A stretch of 64,000 nt of DNA from Gillisella taibaishanensis (GTDB taxonomy: Bacteria; Pseudomonadota; Alphaproteobacteria; Rhizobiales; Rhizobiaceae), in assembly GCF_001938985.1 (NCBI RefSeq), contig NZ_MKIN01000028.1, positions 28,438 to 92,437 of the forward strand, given 5' to 3'. Under the pieces are notes generated by a model, which was given only the letters and a program-made list of their open reading frames with translations, searched no databases and was not told the origin of the DNA. Below, one piece after another: positions 7,697 to 15,640 of this stretch; the stretch's first letter is position 1, and every line of letters begins with the position of its first letter. Made by a program: the position numbers and the translations under genes.

Positions 7697-8942
7697 TGCG
7701 CCTCTTGATCCAAGATCTATAACCTCACTGGACGTGCGGCTGAATGACCTGAAGGTGGGCATGCTCGTGAGGACGCCTGGAGACTTCAACGCGTTCAGCT
7801 TTGAGGAGAGCTATCGACAGACGGGCGGTTTCCCAGTGCTCAGTCTGTCATTTCGCGCGGCACATGGGGGTTTGCGGAAAGACCCGAAGCCTGTCGCGAG
7901 GGCTTTGCCACCGTTCTTTGCGAACCTTCTTCCAGAGGATAAACTGCGCGAGGCAATGGAGAAGCACCATTCAGGTAGCGTGCGAGCGGGAAATGATTTC
8001 GATTTGCTTGCAGCACTCGGATCGGATCTGCCGGGGGCTGTCCGAATTGTGCCGAGCGAAGGCACCGTTGTTGGTAGTGAGGGTTTGACATCCCCCAGAC
8101 CGAAGGCCCGGTTTTCGCTCGCCGGCGTGCAGATGAAACTCTCCGTCATCAAAAACACAGGTAAGGGCGGCGGGCTGACGATCCCCTTAGGCGACAAGCA
8201 GGGTTCATATATCGCCAAGTTTCCTTCGACATCATTTCCCGGTGTCTCGGAAAACGAATTTGCAAACCTTGCATTGGCTGAGGCGATTGGTATGGAGGTG
8301 CCGGAACGCGAGCTCGTGCAACAATCGCAGTTCGAGGGTATCCCGGAGGAGTTTGAAACGTTGTCCGACGGCAAAGTCCTCCTCGTCAAACGTTTCGATC
8401 GGGTTGCGGGTGGTGAGCGCGTCCATATCGAAGATTTCGCTCAAGTATTTGGCGTCTATCCGTCTCGAAAATATGAGGGTGCCGCCTATCATGATATCGC
8501 TGCGGCCCTTGGGGTCGCCGTTTCTTCAGCTGCAGCCCTCGAGTTCGTGCGACGACTGGCTTTGGCTGTGCTGACAGGAAATGGCGACATGCACCTTAAG
8601 AATTGGTCGCTGATTTATCATGGGAAGGGTGACACGCCAGCACTCGCCCCCGTCTATGACGTGCTCTCGACTGTCCCCTACATTCCGTCGGACGCTATGG
8701 CACTGTCGCTGGCCGGTGAAAGGCCGTTCAAGGCAGTGAACGCGCAGCGATGGAAAGTCTTCGCTCATCGTGCGCGACTGCCGGAAGCTGCTGTGCTGAA
8801 GGCTGTTACGGAGACGGTCGAGCGCGTCAACCAGTCTTGGTGGTCTTTGCCTGAACGAGCTGTTCTACCCGATAGAGTGTTGGAACGGGTTGATGCCCAC
8901 ATCAAGCTGATGTCGCCGGTCCTTGGCACATGCGCTGATTAG
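7689..8942 (+). CDS. hipA: HipA-like serine/threonine kinase toxin
   Basis: A 417-residue HipA-family kinase, close to the usual 420-440. Known HipA proteins phosphorylate aminoacyl-tRNA synthetases and cause growth arrest. Visible features: an N-terminal HipA_N segment (residues 10-110), the ATP-loop region AGVQMKLSV, GSYIAKFPS with the likely ATP-binding Lys, VLLVKRFDR, the catalytic loop LTGNGDMHLKNWSL (Asp and Asn) and the metal-binding APVYDVLST. All key residues appear intact. The start at 7689 overlaps the hipB stop; an earlier in-frame start at 7602 lies within hipB and is unlikely. Confidence 0.88.
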   Translation: MSDAPLDPRSITSLDVRLNDLKVGMLVRTPGDFNAFSFEESYRQTGGFPVLSLSFRAAHGGLRKDPKPVARALPPFFANLLPEDKLREAMEKHHSGSVRAGNDFDLLAALGSDLPGAVRIVPSEGTVVGSEGLTSPRPKARFSLAGVQMKLSVIKNTGKGGGLTIPLGDKQGSYIAKFPSTSFPGVSENEFANLALAEAIGMEVPERELVQQSQFEGIPEEFETLSDGKVLLVKRFDRVAGGERVHIEDFAQVFGVYPSRKYEGAAYHDIAAALGVAVSSAAALEFVRRLALAVLTGNGDMHLKNWSLIYHGKGDTPALAPVYDVLSTVPYIPSDAMALSLAGERPFKAVNAQRWKVFAHRARLPEAAVLKAVTETVERVNQSWWSLPERAVLPDRVLERVDAHIKLMSPVLGTCAD

Positions 8943-9097
8943 CAATTGGTATTTTTCCGTAACGCTTTAGTAGTTTCGTGGCCCCCCAGTACCGATCGGG
9001 TTGCCGGTTCGAATCCCTTCAAGACCTTAATGTAGATCATCGTCGCTGAGCAGGGCGCCTGACCGATGAGGAAGGTCTCGCCTCTGCGGCCCGCTGT
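8943..9097. other. convergent gap with tRNA T-arm-like scrap
   Basis: This gap separates hipA from the oppositely oriented hydantoinase. GCCGGTTCGAATCCC near 9000-9018 looks like a tRNA T-arm, but no acceptor, D or anticodon arm can be folded around it. It may be a leftover attachment-site fragment. Nothing else is visible. Confidence 0.3.
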
Positions 9098-10519
9098 CTA
9101 CCTGTGTCGCTCGCCTCTCGGCACAAGGGAAGAGCGATTTCTGTGCAGATAGCTGCCGCGTACTTTCTGCTGAGTGAGCAGTCCATCCTTCACGATCGTC
9201 TTGCCACCCAAGAGTAGGTGCATTGGCCAGCCACGGACTTCCTGCCCTTCATAAGGTGTGTAGTCCGCGCCGTGCTGCAGGATATCGTTCGTCACGGTTA
9301 TTCTTTTGTCCGGGTCCCAAAGTGCAATGTCAGCATCGGCTCCGATCGCGATCGTTCCTTTGCGCGGATAAAGACCATAAAGCTTGGCGTGGTTGGTCGA
9401 GGTGACGGCAACAAACTGGTTGAGGTTGATCCGACCCTTCATGACGCCTTCCGAGAAAAGAATCGGCAGGCGTGTGGCAACGCCGGGAATGCCGTTCGGA
9501 ATCCAGCGGAAATGCCGTTTGCCTTTTTCGTTCAACTTTCCTTCCGGATCATTGAAACGGAAAGGGCAATGATCGGATGAAAACAGATCGAACACGCCCT
9601 GTTCCAGCCCTTCCCAGCAGGCATCTTGGCTTGCCTTGTCACGCGGCGGTGGAGAGCAGACATATTTCGCACCCTCCATCTCGCTCTGATCCAGATCGTC
9701 GGCGGTCAGCATCAGATATTGCGGGCACGTCTCGCCTGCGATCTTTTGACCTCGCTGACGCGCACGACGGATTTCCTCCATCGCCTCACGGTTGGAAACA
9801 TGAACGATGACGATCGGCACATCGACGATTTCGGCAAGCGAAAGCGCCCGGTGGGTGGCTTCGCGCTCGGCGGCGACGGGCCGCGTCGCGGCGTGAAATT
9901 TCGGCGCGAACTTGCCCTCTTCCTCATGCCGGCCGATCAGGTAGCGGATCGCATCCTCGTTCTCGCAGTGAACCATGACGAGAGCGCCGGTGCGGCGTGC
10001 CGTATCCAGCGTCGCGAGGATCTCGTCGTCTCGCAGCCTTAGACCTTCGTAGGTCATGAAGACCTTCAACGAGGTATAGCCGTCCTCCACCAACGCTGGC
10101 AGTTCCTGGCCGAGGACTTCCGGGGTCGGATCGGTGATGACCAGATGGAAGGCAACGTCTACGTGGCATTTTCCTTCTGCCTTGGCATGATAGATTTTCA
10201 ACGCCTCCCGAAGCGACTGTCCCTTCTCTTGCATACAGAAGGCTAGAACCGTGCTGTTGCCGCCAATGGCGGCGGAGCGGGTGCCGCTGTCGAAGTCATC
10301 GGCCATGACGATACCATCGCCCGAGGGCTGGTCGAGATGGACATGGCTGTCGATACCGCCGGGCATCACGAACAGGCCGGTGGCGTCGATTACCTCGTCG
10401 GCATCGGTCAGGTCAGCGGCAAGTGCAGCGATACGACCATCCTTGATGCCGACGTCGCTGAAGAATGTGTCGCTTGCCGTCACCACGGTTCCGTGCCTGA
10501 TCACCGTATCAAAACGCAT
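9098..10519 (-). CDS. D-hydantoinase / dihydropyrimidinase
   Basis: A 473-residue cyclic amidohydrolase that opens hydantoin or dihydropyrimidine rings to N-carbamoyl amino acids. The N-terminal IRHGTVVTASDT strand leads into the binuclear metal motif GGIDSHVHLDQP. Later come the bridging-lysine region (VEDGYTSLKVFMTY), the metal His in MVHCENED and IVHVSN, and FSSDHCPF with the catalytic Asp. Length is normal. The start at 10519 (MRFDTVIRHG) is preferred to an open extension to 10552. It lies 29 bases beyond the aminotransferase gene and probably ends the operon carrying the amino-acid transporter. Confidence 0.9.
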   Translation of the reverse strand: MRFDTVIRHGTVVTASDTFFSDVGIKDGRIAALAADLTDADEVIDATGLFVMPGGIDSHVHLDQPSGDGIVMADDFDSGTRSAAIGGNSTVLAFCMQEKGQSLREALKIYHAKAEGKCHVDVAFHLVITDPTPEVLGQELPALVEDGYTSLKVFMTYEGLRLRDDEILATLDTARRTGALVMVHCENEDAIRYLIGRHEEEGKFAPKFHAATRPVAAEREATHRALSLAEIVDVPIVIVHVSNREAMEEIRRARQRGQKIAGETCPQYLMLTADDLDQSEMEGAKYVCSPPPRDKASQDACWEGLEQGVFDLFSSDHCPFRFNDPEGKLNEKGKRHFRWIPNGIPGVATRLPILFSEGVMKGRINLNQFVAVTSTNHAKLYGLYPRKGTIAIGADADIALWDPDKRITVTNDILQHGADYTPYEGQEVRGWPMHLLLGGKTIVKDGLLTQQKVRGSYLHRNRSSLVPRGERHR

Positions 10520-10548
10520 CGTTTCTTGTCCTTGTTGCCGCTCACAGC

Positions 10549-11811
10549 TCAACTTGCTTTCGCAAATCCCGCATCGCCAGCGAGAATACGGTCAAGCGCT
10601 GCCGTGAAACGATCGACCTCTTGCAGCGTGTTGTAATGGACCATGGATACCCGCAGCATACCGCCATGATCGGTCAACTCAAGATACTCGGCTAGTCGTC
10701 TCGAATGGAAATCCCCGAAACGCATGGCGATATTTTCGCTGTCCATCGCCTTGCATAGCTCACCAGCCTCTCGGCCATCGAAGCGGAAGGCAATCGTTGG
10801 CACGCGTGTCTCGTCCTGGTTGGCCTGCCCGACGATCCGGCAATCGTTTCGGGAGCGTAGATAGCTCAAGAGCCGTTCCGTCAGAAGGTTTTCCTGGGCT
10901 GTGATGGCTGCAAAGGCAGCTTCGATTTTCTGGCGCACCGTGCCGGTCTCGCCTGCCTGTTCGCCGAGTGCGGTCAGATAATCAACGATGCCGCACGTGG
11001 AATATGCCAGTTCATAGTTGGGATTGCCCGGCTCCAGCTTACCCGGCACTTTGTCCTTGCCGTAGAAATAATGGTAGAGCGTATCGAGTTCGAGCAGCAG
11101 ATCATGTTTGCCGTACATCAGCGCATAATGTGGACCATAGGTCTTGTAGAGGCTGAAGACGTAATAATCGACATCCAGGGCCTGCACGTCGACGGCGCGG
11201 TGCGGAGCATAAGCCACGGCATCGACGCAAATCTTTGCCCCACGCGCATGCACGAAATCGGCGATCTCGCGGATCGGATTGATCGATCCGAGAATGTTGG
11301 AAACGTGTGTCACGCAGACTAGCTTGGTGCGATCGCTCATCAGCGGCGCCAGGTCGGCGAGATCGAGCGTCAGCGTGTCCTTGTTGAGCGGCCAGATCTT
11401 CAGCGTGATGCCGGCCTCTTTCAGCCGGTCCCAGGGGCCAATATTGGATTCATGATCGCTGACTGTGACGATGATCTCGTCGCCTGGCGACAGCTGGCTC
11501 TGCATTGCGCGGGAAAGGTTCTGCAGCAACGCCGTGGTGGAATTGCCGAACACGATTTCTTCCGGACGCGAAGCGTTGACCAGGTGCATGGCTGAAGTCC
11601 GCGCTTCGTAGAGCGCTTCGGCTGCTGCCTGCGATACGGCATAGGAGCCGCCGATCTGCACGTTCTTTTCGATCAGAAACGTATTGATGCGCTCCAGCGC
11701 ACCTTTCAAGATTTGCGATCCACCCGCATTGTCGAAATAGGTCCAGCCGCGGGACAGGCCAGGGAACTGGCTGCGCACATAATCGAGGTCAAGCGGTGAT
11801 GAGGTGGTCAT
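10549..11811 (-). CDS. PLP-dependent class V aminotransferase / cysteine desulfurase-like protein
   Basis: A 420-residue fold-type-I PLP enzyme. The pattern YFDNAGGSQI at the start, VTVSDHESNIGPW in the middle, CVDAVAYAPHRAVDV (PLP-contacting Asp) and VFSLYKTYGPH (Schiff-base Lys) place it in the cysteine-desulfurase-like subgroup of class V enzymes. These members act on varied amino acids, so a desulfurase role is not assured. Clustered with a hydantoinase and a polar amino-acid transporter, it more likely processes the imported or released amino acid. Confidence 0.85.
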   Translation of the reverse strand: MTTSSPLDLDYVRSQFPGLSRGWTYFDNAGGSQILKGALERINTFLIEKNVQIGGSYAVSQAAAEALYEARTSAMHLVNASRPEEIVFGNSTTALLQNLSRAMQSQLSPGDEIIVTVSDHESNIGPWDRLKEAGITLKIWPLNKDTLTLDLADLAPLMSDRTKLVCVTHVSNILGSINPIREIADFVHARGAKICVDAVAYAPHRAVDVQALDVDYYVFSLYKTYGPHYALMYGKHDLLLELDTLYHYFYGKDKVPGKLEPGNPNYELAYSTCGIVDYLTALGEQAGETGTVRQKIEAAFAAITAQENLLTERLLSYLRSRNDCRIVGQANQDETRVPTIAFRFDGREAGELCKAMDSENIAMRFGDFHSRRLAEYLELTDHGGMLRVSMVHYNTLQEVDRFTAALDRILAGDAGFAKAS

Positions 11812-11839
11812 TCCTAGTGTCTCCAGAATGGTCTTTTAT

Positions 11840-12592
11840 TCAGTGATTGAGGACGGCGCGAAGGAAGCCACGCGTCCTTGCTTCTTTTGGATTGTCGAAG
11901 ATGTCTGAAGGCGTCCCGGATTCGACAAGGCGCCCGCCATCCATGAAGATGACGCGGTCTGCCACCTGACGGGCAAAACCCATCTCGTGTGTGACAATCA
12001 CCATGGTCACTCCGGTGCCAGCCAGTTTGCGCATAACATCCAGCACTTCGCCGACCATTTCCGGATCAAGAGCCGATGTTGGCTCATCAAACAGCAGGAC
12101 CCGTGGCTCCATGGCGAGCGCCCGGGCGATAGCCACGCGCTGCTGCTGGCCGCCTGAGAGTTGACCGGGAAACTTCTCTGCCTGCTCGGAAATGCCGACG
12201 CGGGACAGAAGTTCGCGCGCCTTGCGTTCGGCTTCCGCTGCCGGTGTATTTCGAACCCGCATAGGGGCGATCATGACGTTTTTTAGAACGGTCATATGCG
12301 GAAACAGATTGAACGACTGGAACACCATGCCGACCTCGGCACGCACCTTCGCAAGGGCCGGGCCGGGCGCAACGCGAATACCATCTACGGTGATGGTGCT
12401 ATCTGGCTGAAAGGCTTCCAGATGATTGATGCAGCGAATGAGGGTCGATTTGCCGGAACCGGAAGGACCTATAACGCAAACGACTTCGCCTTCAGCCACA
12501 TCGAGATCAATGCCATGCAGCACGGTGAACGTGCCATAGGCTTTAGTCAGCCCGCGGATTGAAATCAGGGAAGATGTGGTCTTTTCCATCAA
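11840..12592 (-). CDS. polar amino-acid ABC transporter, ATP-binding protein
   Basis: A 250-residue ABC ATPase of the GlnQ/HisP family that drives uptake on the cytoplasmic face. Walker A GPSGSGKST (near residue 41), Q-loop VFQSFNLFPHMTV, signature LSGGQQQRVAIARAL, Walker B VLLFDEPTSALD and the H-loop IVTHEMGFAR are all present. Its start overlaps the end of the permease gene by four bases, giving translational coupling. Downstream lie the aminotransferase and hydantoinase genes on the same strand. Confidence 0.93.
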   Translation of the reverse strand: MMEKTTSSLISIRGLTKAYGTFTVLHGIDLDVAEGEVVCVIGPSGSGKSTLIRCINHLEAFQPDSTITVDGIRVAPGPALAKVRAEVGMVFQSFNLFPHMTVLKNVMIAPMRVRNTPAAEAERKARELLSRVGISEQAEKFPGQLSGGQQQRVAIARALAMEPRVLLFDEPTSALDPEMVGEVLDVMRKLAGTGVTMVIVTHEMGFARQVADRVIFMDGGRLVESGTPSDIFDNPKEARTRGFLRAVLNH

Positions 12593-13260
12593 CGTTTCCC
12601 CCGATTGAAATGTCTTTCGAGACGCGCCACGACGGCAACCATCGGCCAGAGCAGTGCGACGTAGATTAGGGCTGCACCGATCAGTGGCGTGGGGTTGGCG
12701 TTGAGCGCCTGCGCTTGTGTTGCCTGTTTCAACAAGTCTGGCATGGCGACGACCGAGGCGAGGGCGGTGTCTTTCATGACATTGATGCAGTTGTTGGTGA
12801 GCGGTGGAATGACGATCCGGATGGCCTGCGGAAGAATGATATCCACCATCGTGTTGCGGCTGGAGAGGCCAAGCGCTGCGGATGCTTCAAATTGACCGTG
12901 GGGAACAGCCTCGATGCCGGCGCGAAAGATTTCCGCAGTATACGCGGCGGACACCAGAGACAAAGCGGTGACAGCAGACAGGAATGGCGACAGTCGGATG
13001 CCGACGAACGGAAGCGCGTAATAGACGACGATCAAGAGCACCAGCAACGGGATCGACCGGAAGATGTCGATGTAGATGCGGATCAGCAGCGTGAAAACGG
13101 CCGGGGCATATAGGCGCGCCACCGCCAGAAACAAACCGCCGATGAGGCCGCAAAGGATACTGGTAATACCGATCTGAATGGTGACAACCAAGCCCCAAAG
13201 CAACTGCGGCAGGCTGTTGAGAAATACGGGAACATTAAAGAAGGTATTGATGAGGTTCAT
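12589..13260 (-). CDS. polar amino-acid ABC transporter, permease
   Basis: A 223-residue inner-membrane subunit of a HisM/GlnP-type transporter. Four to five membrane segments are visible. The cytoplasmic coupling loop EASAALGLSSRNTMVDIILPQA contains the EAA motif of this family. The start at 13260 (MNLINTFFNVPVF) is chosen because the longer open frame to 13401 runs through the intercistronic hairpin. Only one permease is present, so it probably forms a homodimer. Confidence 0.9.
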   Translation of the reverse strand: MNLINTFFNVPVFLNSLPQLLWGLVVTIQIGITSILCGLIGGLFLAVARLYAPAVFTLLIRIYIDIFRSIPLLVLLIVVYYALPFVGIRLSPFLSAVTALSLVSAAYTAEIFRAGIEAVPHGQFEASAALGLSSRNTMVDIILPQAIRIVIPPLTNNCINVMKDTALASVVAMPDLLKQATQAQALNANPTPLIGAALIYVALLWPMVAVVARLERHFNRGKR

Positions 13261-13285
13261 GCCGGACGGGCTCCCTTGGCAATCT

Positions 13286-13308
13286 GGCGGGACACGAGTG
13301 GTCCCGCC
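13286..13308 (-). promoter_or_regulatory. intercistronic hairpin after the amino-acid binding-protein gene
   Basis: An 8-bp inverted repeat (13286-13293 with 13301-13308, 7-base loop) lies between the binding-protein stop and the permease start. Hairpins at this place often stabilise the upstream message and lower read-through, giving more binding protein than membrane subunits. Confidence 0.6.
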
Positions 13309-13324
13309 GGATGCAGTGCAAGGC

Positions 13325-14122
13325 TTACTTGGCCTTGGGCATGTCAAGGACGGCAACGGTAGAGGTCGTGTCCTCGGCCTTTGCGCCGAACCAAGTTTCA
13401 TGCAGCTTGGCGATGAAGCCTTCGCCCTTCAGTGTGGTGACGACTGCGTTGACCTCTGCGGTCAGCGGATCGCCCTTGTTGAACATGATCGAGTATTTTT
13501 CACCTGTCGGAATGCGCTCGACAACCTTCAGCTCCGGCTTATCCTTGGCGTAGTAAAGCAGTGCCGGAATATCGGAAATATAGCCATCGACGCGGCCGGC
13601 AACGAGATCGAGCATGGCGGGCTGCAGGCCTTCGAACTTGCGTATTTCGCCAAGCTTATAATCACCCTTATGGGCTTCTGCCCACATATCGCCCGTCGAA
13701 CCGGTATCTACGCCGACGACCTTACCACTCATGTCCTTGAGGCCGGTGATGCCGGAAGCTGCTGTCACGGTCAGAGACTGGTCGCTATCGTAATATGGCT
13801 GGGCAAAGCTAACCGACGCCAAACGCTTTTCAGTGATGGTGATTGATGAAATAGCCATGTTGATACGGCCGGACTGGACAGCGGGAAAGAGACCGTTGAA
13901 CGGTGTGTTGACGAACTCCACCGACTTTCCGAGGCGCTTTGCGATTTCGTTGACGAGATCGACTTCGAAGCCGACGACCTTGCCGCTGGCATCTTGGAAT
14001 TCCCATGGAACGTTGCCGATATTGGCACCGACCGTCAGATCGGCAGCCTGGACGTTGAAAACGCCGAGCGCCGAGATCAACCCGGCTAAAATTGTGCTTT
14101 TCATGCGCGAGACGTGAAGCAT
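13325..14122 (-). CDS. polar amino-acid ABC transporter, substrate-binding protein
   Basis: A 265-residue periplasmic protein of SBP family 3. A signal peptide covers the first 26 residues (hydrophobic ILAGLISALGVFNVQA, cleavage before AD). The mature part shows the family signature GFEVDLVNEIAKRLGKSVEFV, SSITITEKRLASVSFAQPYY and a second-lobe YSIMF strand. The start at 14122 is preferred because AAGGGG lies about ten bases upstream; the internal ATG at 14104 lacks a ribosome site. It is the first gene of the operon and faces the GntR gene across an operator. Confidence 0.92.
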   Translation of the reverse strand: MLHVSRMKSTILAGLISALGVFNVQAADLTVGANIGNVPWEFQDASGKVVGFEVDLVNEIAKRLGKSVEFVNTPFNGLFPAVQSGRINMAISSITITEKRLASVSFAQPYYDSDQSLTVTAASGITGLKDMSGKVVGVDTGSTGDMWAEAHKGDYKLGEIRKFEGLQPAMLDLVAGRVDGYISDIPALLYYAKDKPELKVVERIPTGEKYSIMFNKGDPLTAEVNAVVTTLKGEGFIAKLHETWFGAKAEDTTSTVAVLDMPKAK

Positions 14123-14160
14123 TTGAGAACCCCTTGTTTTATAAATCCAGCCAATCTACG

Positions 14161-14192
14161 TTGGTCTAACTGGTCAGACCAGTATGACCAGA
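14161..14192. promoter_or_regulatory. symmetric GntR/FadR-type operator
   Basis: CTGGTCAGACCAG at 14170-14182 is a perfect palindrome. It is flanked by outer TGGTC (14162-14166) and GACCA (14186-14190) half-sites sharing the same centre at 14176. TGGTNNNACCA-type cores are typical of FadR-subfamily GntR regulators. The site lies between the binding-protein gene and the divergent GntR gene, so it likely controls both. Confidence 0.75.
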
Positions 14193-14277
14193 CAAGCACG
14201 CGCTTCAATCCTTTGCAAGATGTCATTTGAAAAATCTATCGAAAGAGGCAGTGTGGGTTTCAGAGAACGAGGATCGG

Positions 14278-14973
14278 ATGCTCACTAAAACGCTTTTGCC
14301 ACAATCGGTTGCCCGCGAGATCCAGGCCATGATCCAGTCTGGGCAATTGAAAGCAGGTGAGAAAATCCCTTCTCAGCGTGAATTCTCACAGAAATTCGGC
14401 ATCAGCCGGGCGTCGTTACGCGAGGCGCTACTGACGCTTGAGACATTAGGGCTGCTCAAAACGGAAGCCGGGCGAGGGACATTCGTGGCCGCCAGTGATG
14501 GGACGGCCGGCCAAACGGGCAACATGGCACCGTGGCGTTATTCCGAAAGCTATTCTGTTTTTGATGTCTTCCAGACCCGTATCCTGCTCGAGGGCGAGAT
14601 TGCGCGCCTTTCCGCTGGACGACTATCCCAGGCACAGCTGGATAAGATGGAACAGGCGACAAAAACCATGGAGGACTGCTGGGCCAAACAAGACCTGCTC
14701 GCCAATGTTGATGCCGATCTGGAGTTTCATAGCATCATCGTGTCAGCATGCTCCAACACCATGCTGAAAGCGCTTTACCAGACCGTCCGAGATCAGGTCA
14801 CTGAGACCCAGCGCCAGCCCATCCCGATCACCGATCCGGAAAGAATGCGGCAATCCATTTCGGAACACCGCCGCATCATTGCCGCTTTAAAGGCTAATAA
14901 CGGAGATGGGGCATGCAGCGAAATGGAGGCTCATATCCGAAATACCGCACGCTGCGCGGGATTGCAGCCATAA
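14278..14973 (+). CDS. GntR-family (FadR subfamily) transcriptional regulator
   Basis: A 231-residue regulator. The N-terminal winged helix-turn-helix contains SGQLKAGEKIPSQREFSQKF and GISRASLREALLTLETLGLL. The C-terminal all-helical FCD domain (roughly residues 90-220) has the usual metal-binding pattern, with D and H residues in DADLEFHSII and an ISEHRRII near the end. The ligand is probably the amino acid or hydantoin derivative handled by the divergent operon. The ATG at 14278 has GAGAACGAGGA just upstream; a TTG at 14227 is less likely. Confidence 0.9.
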   Translation: MLTKTLLPQSVAREIQAMIQSGQLKAGEKIPSQREFSQKFGISRASLREALLTLETLGLLKTEAGRGTFVAASDGTAGQTGNMAPWRYSESYSVFDVFQTRILLEGEIARLSAGRLSQAQLDKMEQATKTMEDCWAKQDLLANVDADLEFHSIIVSACSNTMLKALYQTVRDQVTETQRQPIPITDPERMRQSISEHRRIIAALKANNGDGACSEMEAHIRNTARCAGLQP

Positions 14974-15163
14974 GGATAAAAAAATATCGGGTTGCCGGGG
15001 ACCGAGATCCGCTTCTTCGCAAGCTATAACTCCGTTATCCCCTCTCTACCTCGGCGATATTACACTCCCTCTTCAGTTGTGTGTAATCGTGGGTCGCAGG
15101 TTCGACTCTGTTCACGGCGCTAAAAATTGCTCCAGCTTACCCCAAGTTTCCACTTCGCAAGGC

Positions 15164-15570
15164 CTACAACAGTCCGCCGGCCATTTTGACGAGGTGAGCG
15201 ACCGAGGTCGCCTTCATCTTTTGCATCATATGGCCTCGATGGAGTTTCACAGTGGGCTCGGCGAGCTGCAGCTCAGCTGCTATCTGTTTATTTAGCTTTC
15301 CGGCAACGACCAGCGCCATGATTTGGCGTTCCCGATGGGTTAGCGACATGTACCCGGCTTGGGCGGTGGTTTTTGTGGTTCTGTCCAGTCTGCGAAGTGC
15401 ATAATTTGCAATTGCGCGGTTTACGGCTTCAAGCAAATCCTTTTCACGAACAGGTTTGGTCAGCACGTCGATGGCACCAGCTTTCATTGCCCGCACGGCA
15501 TGGGCACATCGACGTTGGCACTTATTAGGACGACGGATCTGGGCAGGTCGACGACTATCCGAGCGCGAGG
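15164..15570 (-). pseudogene. decayed FixJ/NarL-type response regulator
   Basis: The minus strand encodes the end of a receiver domain (AVRAMKAGAIDVLTKP, with the conserved Lys) and an intact LuxR-type output helix-turn-helix (LTHRERQIMALVVAGKLNKQ, then AEPTVKLHR). The preceding receiver strand, VVLISANVDVPM, lies in another frame because one base is missing near 15499. The phospho-acceptor half of the receiver cannot be found further upstream. A truncated product starting at 15496 could be made but could not be phosphorylated normally. Confidence 0.7.
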
Positions 15571-15640
15571 TTCGGGCCGCATATCGCGCCGATGTTGAGA
15601 AGAGTGGTTGGGTCGCAATCGCGATATAGGCCCTGAACAG

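Noticed and set aside
8995..9030. tRNA-like GGTTCGAATCC segment; similar ones near 15085-15115 and 28415-28435
   Set aside because: Only a T-arm-like piece is present in each case; no D-arm, anticodon arm or acceptor stem can be folded.
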